Shown piece by piece: positions 5,587 through 8,522 of a DNA stretch of 8,522 nt. This stretch comes from Bacillota bacterium (GTDB lineage Bacteria > Bacillota > Clostridia > Lachnospirales > Lachnospiraceae): positions 1 through 8,522 of the forward strand of contig JAEYRR010000232.1 of assembly GCA_023435505.1 (NCBI GenBank), in the 5' to 3' direction. The notes under the pieces are model-generated. The model saw only the letters and a list, made by a program, of their open reading frames with translations, was not told the DNA's origin and searched no databases. Each line of letters opens with the position of its first letter. Position 1 is the stretch's first letter. The translations under genes were made by a program, and so were the position numbers.

Positions 5587-6621
5587 ATGGACTTTGAGGG
5601 TTACAAAAGAGGAGTGAATCTTGGCGGTTGGCTTTCGCAGTGCAATCACCAAAAAGAGCATTATGACAGTTTTATTACAGATAATGACATTAAGCGTATT
5701 GCAACCTGGGGAGTAGATCATGTACGTCTTCCAATCGATTATGAGTTGATTCAGGCGGAAGATGGTTCTTTTAAACCAGAAGGTTTTCAGTATATTGATT
5801 CTTGTATCAGATGGTGTAAGGAAAACAGACTTAATATGATATTGGACCTACATAAAACCGCAGGATATTCCTTTGACGAGAGTGAATCCTCTATTGGTTT
5901 CTTTTATGACAAACATCTTCAGCATAGATTTTTAGATCTTTGGGAAGAACTGGCTAGAAGGTATGGCGAATACGATGATTATGTTTCCTTTGAGTTGTTA
6001 AATGAGGTGGTAGATGTTAAGGTAGCAGACATATGGAATGATTTAGCCCATAAAGCCGTTAAAGTAATCAGACAGCATGCTAAATATACCTATATATTAC
6101 TTGGCGGAGTGTGTAATAATGCAATATCATCATTAAAGCTATTACCTAAGCCATTTGATGAATACATGGTCTATACATTTCATTATTATGAAGCAATCAT
6201 TTTTACCCATCAATCTGCCTATTGGATTCGTGAAATGTCTGCCACTTTCTCTATTTCTTATCCGGGTGATCTGAAGGAATTACAAGCAAGTACAAAGGAG
6301 TATTTACCTGCTGATAACAGTAAGATCTATAGCGAGATAGACTTAGATAAGATTAAGACTATGGGACCTAAATTTTTTGAAGCAGCTTTTACTGAGGCAA
6401 TTGAAATCGCCAAAAAACTTAATGTTTCCCTATATTGTGGAGAATACGGAGTGATTGATAAAGCAGATTTACAATCAACTTTAAACTGGTATAAAGATAT
6501 CAACTCTGTATTTGAAAAATATGATATATCTAGAGCTGCCTGGAATTACAAAGGGAAAGATTTTGGAATCTCTGACCCCCATTATGCTGACATACAGAAT
6601 CAATTGGTAAGGTTTCTTTAA
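5587..6621 (+). CDS. GH5-family beta-glycanase, predicted cytoplasmic
   Basis: The 344-residue protein is one complete GH5 (clan A) (beta/alpha)8 barrel without signal peptide, linker or binding module. It starts with KRGVNLGGWLSQ (7-18), a pattern shared with exo-1,3-glucanase-type GH5 enzymes. Active-site landmarks appear in order: Arg47 in HVRLPID, His89 in LDLHK, the acid/base Glu140 in FELLNE, His199-Tyr200 in the FHYYE strand, the nucleophile Glu286 in LYCGEYG, and Trp319 in AAWNYKG. All expected catalytic residues are present, so it should be active as a retaining beta-glycosidase or glucanase. With no export signal, the likely substrates are imported oligosaccharides. It sits 35 bases upstream of the GH16 lipoprotein gene, suggesting an operon for beta-1,3 or mixed-linkage glucan use. 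The exact GH5 subfamily and linkage preference cannot be decided by reading; cellobiohydrolase or mannanase activity is not excluded. Confidence 0.88.
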   Translation: MDFEGYKRGVNLGGWLSQCNHQKEHYDSFITDNDIKRIATWGVDHVRLPIDYELIQAEDGSFKPEGFQYIDSCIRWCKENRLNMILDLHKTAGYSFDESESSIGFFYDKHLQHRFLDLWEELARRYGEYDDYVSFELLNEVVDVKVADIWNDLAHKAVKVIRQHAKYTYILLGGVCNNAISSLKLLPKPFDEYMVYTFHYYEAIIFTHQSAYWIREMSATFSISYPGDLKELQASTKEYLPADNSKIYSEIDLDKIKTMGPKFFEAAFTEAIEIAKKLNVSLYCGEYGVIDKADLQSTLNWYKDINSVFEKYDISRAAWNYKGKDFGISDPHYADIQNQLVRFL

Positions 6622-6635
6622 ACACATGTATTGTT

Positions 6636-6656
6636 AAAGGAGAGTGAGGATGTAAT
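6636..6656 (+). promoter_or_regulatory. ribosome sites with a start-stop codon pair before the GH16 gene
   Basis: The strong AAAGGAG (6636-6642) is 7 bases from an ATG at 6650-6652 that is followed immediately by TAA (6653-6655). The real ATG (6657-6659) begins one base after that stop. It is 14 bases from the strong site but 6 bases from a second, weaker site, GTGAGGA (6644-6650). Translation of the GH16 gene could therefore use the weaker site or reinitiation after the two-codon start-stop. Confidence 0.5.
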
Positions 6657-8108
6657 ATGAAAAAAAACATGAGAAAAATGCTAGGTTTATGTATTTGCTT
6701 ATTAGTAGTAGGTCTCTTCGCTGGTTGTAGTAAAAAAGAGGATAATAAGGTTGAACCAAGTAAGGAAGCAACCAAATCACCAGAACCAACAAAGAGTCCA
6801 GAAGTACCTGCCTCAACTGAACCAGCAACACCAACACCAGTTCCACAGTTAGAGGGCTATAAGCTGCTTTGGAATGATGAATTTGACGGCGATGCTCTTA
6901 ATATGGACATATGGAATTATGAGCCTCATGAGCCTGGCTGGACCAATGAGGAGTTACAGGAATATACCACATCTACAGATAATGTATATGTTAAGGATGG
7001 TAATGGTGTAATCCAGGCGATTAAGACTACCGATGCCAACGGAAAAGATTATTATACTTCTGGCAAGATTACCACACAGAAAAAGAAAGATTTCATGTAT
7101 GGTAAGGTAGTAGCAAGAGCAAAAGTACCAAAGGGACAAGGCTTATGGCCAGCTATTTGGATGATGCCAACAGATGAAAGTGTATATGGGCAGTGGCCAA
7201 AATGTGGTGAAATCGACATTATGGAGACGTTGGGAAGCCAGCCACAGATTGCCTATGGAACTATCCATTATGGTGAGCCTCATGCTGATCAGCAAGGTGT
7301 ATATACCCTTGAAAATGGAACCTTTGCCGATGATTTTCATGAATTTTCTGTAGAGTGGGAACCAGGAGAAATGCGTTTCTACATCGATGGCAATCTCTAC
7401 CATACAGTGAATGACTGGTTTTCTGCAGTTGAGGGAGAAGATGATAAACCTTATCCAGCACCATTTAACCAGACATTCTTTGTACAGTTGAATCTGGCAG
7501 TGGGAGGAACCTGGCCAGGAAGTCCTGATGCTACTACTGACTTTAACAATGCGAAATTCCTAATTGATTATGTAAGAGTATATCAAAAAGATGCGTATGA
7601 CACCAATGTAAAAAAACCTGAGGTAAAATACAGAGAAGCACTAGAAGACGGTAATTATATCTATAATGGAGATTTTAAAGAAGTTGAGGATTTAACAGAT
7701 GACGTTAACTGGAAATTCCTTCTGTTTAACAATGGTGATGGAGCAGCTGAAATTAAAGATGGAGTAATGACCATTACCACCAAGAAAGAGGGAGATGTAG
7801 ATTACTCTGTGCAGCTTGTTCAGCCGGAACTTCCAATGATTAAAGGCAACAAGTACCGAGTAACCTTTGATGCTTCTTCCAATGAGACAAGAGATATCAT
7901 CGTATGTATTTCAGCTCCAACCAGTGGATGGATACGCTATTTACCAGATACAACCTTATCTATATCGAAAGAATGGAAGACTTATACCTATGAGTTTGAG
8001 ATGAAGGATAAGAATGATCCAAATGGAAGATTAGAGTTTAACATGGGTCATAGGGGATCTACTGCTGATGTCTACATCAGAAATGTAAGAGTAGAACAGA
8101 TTAAATAG
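6657..8108 (+). CDS. GH16 beta-glucanase (laminarinase/lichenase-type) lipoprotein with C-terminal CBM4/9-like domain
   Basis: This 483-residue secreted lipoprotein has four parts. The signal peptide has a basic start and hydrophobic core ending in the lipobox LFAGC, with Cys24 as the lipidated residue. A Lys/Glu/Ser/Thr/Pro linker (25-64) includes TKSPE twice. The GH16 domain (about 67-311) opens with YKLLWNDEFDGDAL, has GLWPAIWMMP (162-171) and the catalytic motif GEIDIME: Glu185 nucleophile, Asp187, Glu190 acid/base. The ExDxxE spacing is the beta-bulge form found in laminarinases. It ends with LIDYVRVYQK. The last ~150 residues, starting NYIYNGDFKE and rich in beta strands, look like a CBM4/9 carbohydrate-binding module. 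The enzyme should be anchored to the outer face of the membrane and cut internal bonds of beta-1,3 or mixed beta-1,3-1,4 glucan. It follows the GH5 gene by 35 bases and precedes a strong terminator. Confidence 0.93.
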   Translation: MKKNMRKMLGLCICLLVVGLFAGCSKKEDNKVEPSKEATKSPEPTKSPEVPASTEPATPTPVPQLEGYKLLWNDEFDGDALNMDIWNYEPHEPGWTNEELQEYTTSTDNVYVKDGNGVIQAIKTTDANGKDYYTSGKITTQKKKDFMYGKVVARAKVPKGQGLWPAIWMMPTDESVYGQWPKCGEIDIMETLGSQPQIAYGTIHYGEPHADQQGVYTLENGTFADDFHEFSVEWEPGEMRFYIDGNLYHTVNDWFSAVEGEDDKPYPAPFNQTFFVQLNLAVGGTWPGSPDATTDFNNAKFLIDYVRVYQKDAYDTNVKKPEVKYREALEDGNYIYNGDFKEVEDLTDDVNWKFLLFNNGDGAAEIKDGVMTITTKKEGDVDYSVQLVQPELPMIKGNKYRVTFDASSNETRDIIVCISAPTSGWIRYLPDTTLSISKEWKTYTYEFEMKDKNDPNGRLEFNMGHRGSTADVYIRNVRVEQIK

Positions 8109-8116
8109 TAAATATT

Positions 8117-8151
8117 AAACCCGGATAACTGAGAAGTTATCCGGGTTTTTT
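8117..8151. terminator. strong rho-independent terminator after the GH16 gene
   Basis: A perfect 14-bp stem pairs AAACCCGGATAACT (8117-8130) with AGTTATCCGGGTTT (8135-8148) around the loop GAGA, with T6 at 8146-8151. It lies between convergent genes. The minus-strand side has only a short T-run, so it should act mainly on the glycanase transcript but may also stop the rhodanese transcript. Confidence 0.92.
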
Positions 8152-8156
8152 AAAAC

Positions 8157-8522
8157 CTATTTTTCAATCTCATATTCCCAGGTAATAATACCACCAAATT
8201 CCTTTATATTGGTATAGCCTAAGTTAACAAGTTTTTGTGCGGCTTGTTTACTTCGATTACCACTTCGGCAATATATTAGAATTAACTGATCCTTATCAGG
8301 CAGAATAGAACTGATATTTTCAGATATTGTTTCGTTTGGGACGCAGATAGCGGTCTTTATATGACCTGTATCATATTCCTCTTCGGTACGTACATCTAGT
8401 ATTGTGTAACCAACCTCAGTATCCATTATTTCCTTTGCTTGATCTTGAGTAATCTGTTCATACGTCTTTTGATTCTTATTGTTATTGTCTTGATTTCCTT
8501 TCGTGCAGCTTGCTAGTACCAG
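8157..8522 (-). CDS. rhodanese-domain lipoprotein, N-terminus beyond the window
   Basis: The reading frame is open from the TAG at 8157-8159 to the right edge, so the gene's start lies outside. The visible 121 residues begin LVLASCTKGNQDNNNK. LASC is a lipobox, with the lipidated Cys encoded at 8505-8507, followed by a polar Asn/Lys/Gln spacer and then a rhodanese-like domain (YEQITQDQAKEIMDTEVGYTILDVRTEEEYDTGHI...). The active-site loop CRSGNRS (Cys encoded near 8270) has the persulfide-carrying Cys and the basic residues typical of single-domain sulfurtransferases; the domain ends GGIITWEYEIEK. It should be tethered outside the membrane and handle sulfane sulfur or a thiol-linked redox task; the partner is unknown. 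The internal ATG at 8424-8426 is not the start, because the domain's first helix and the lipobox lie upstream of it in frame. It converges on the GH16 gene. Confidence 0.88.
   Translation of the reverse strand: MVLASCTKGNQDNNNKNQKTYEQITQDQAKEIMDTEVGYTILDVRTEEEYDTGHIKTAICVPNETISENISSILPDKDQLILIYCRSGNRSKQAAQKLVNLGYTNIKEFGGIITWEYEIEK

Noticed and set aside
6530..7464. Several open frames of 60-90 codons on the minus strand opposite the GH5 end and the GH16 gene
   Set aside because: They lie opposite strongly supported coding sequence, overlap one another in different frames and show no recognisable domain. They are shadows of the plus-strand genes.

Overview
The window is about 8.5 kb of AT-rich DNA with strong AGGAGG-type ribosome binding sites, canonical TTGACA/TATAAT-type promoters and short hairpin plus T-run terminators. 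Together with the gene content (PadR and AraC regulators, a YczE-type membrane protein, GH5/GH16 glycanases, lipoproteins), this points to a low-GC Firmicute. A plant- or glucan-degrading member of the Clostridia/Lachnospiraceae (Lachnoclostridium phytofermentans-like) is my best guess; that is inference, not a match I could run.

Left part (1-3034). A possible C-terminal tail of an upstream plus-strand gene ends at 104 and converges, through a bidirectional terminator, on a minus-strand EamA/DMT-family transporter. The transporter's promoter lies back to back with a near-consensus plus-strand promoter that drives a two-gene operon: an MGT-type family 1 glycosyltransferase followed, with overlap, by a PadR-family regulator. 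That promoter carries two perfect 17-bp palindromes, TATATCA-N3-TGATATA, one filling the -35/-10 spacer and one over the expected transcription start. They are very probably the PadR operator, so the operon looks autoregulated. Glycosyltransferase, PadR and a divergent transporter together resemble a small inducible xenobiotic or antibiotic inactivation module (inference).

Middle part (3035-5478). Three closely spaced plus-strand genes end at a strong terminator: a YczE/YyaS-type membrane protein, an Fpg/Nei-like DNA glycosylase homologue that lacks the usual catalytic Pro2, and an AraC-family regulator with a helical N-terminal region in place of an obvious cupin.

Right part (5479-8522). 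A two-gene glycanase unit holds a GH5 enzyme without a signal peptide (predicted cytoplasmic) and a GH16 laminarinase/lichenase-type lipoprotein with a C-terminal CBM4/9-like domain. A natural reading is outside cleavage of beta-glucan by GH16 and inside trimming of oligosaccharides by GH5, with the importer elsewhere. The AraC gene just upstream is a candidate regulator. The window closes with a minus-strand rhodanese-domain lipoprotein that runs off the right edge.

No tRNA, rRNA, CRISPR array, insertion sequence or recognised riboswitch was seen, and no stretch over 300 bases lacks a gene.
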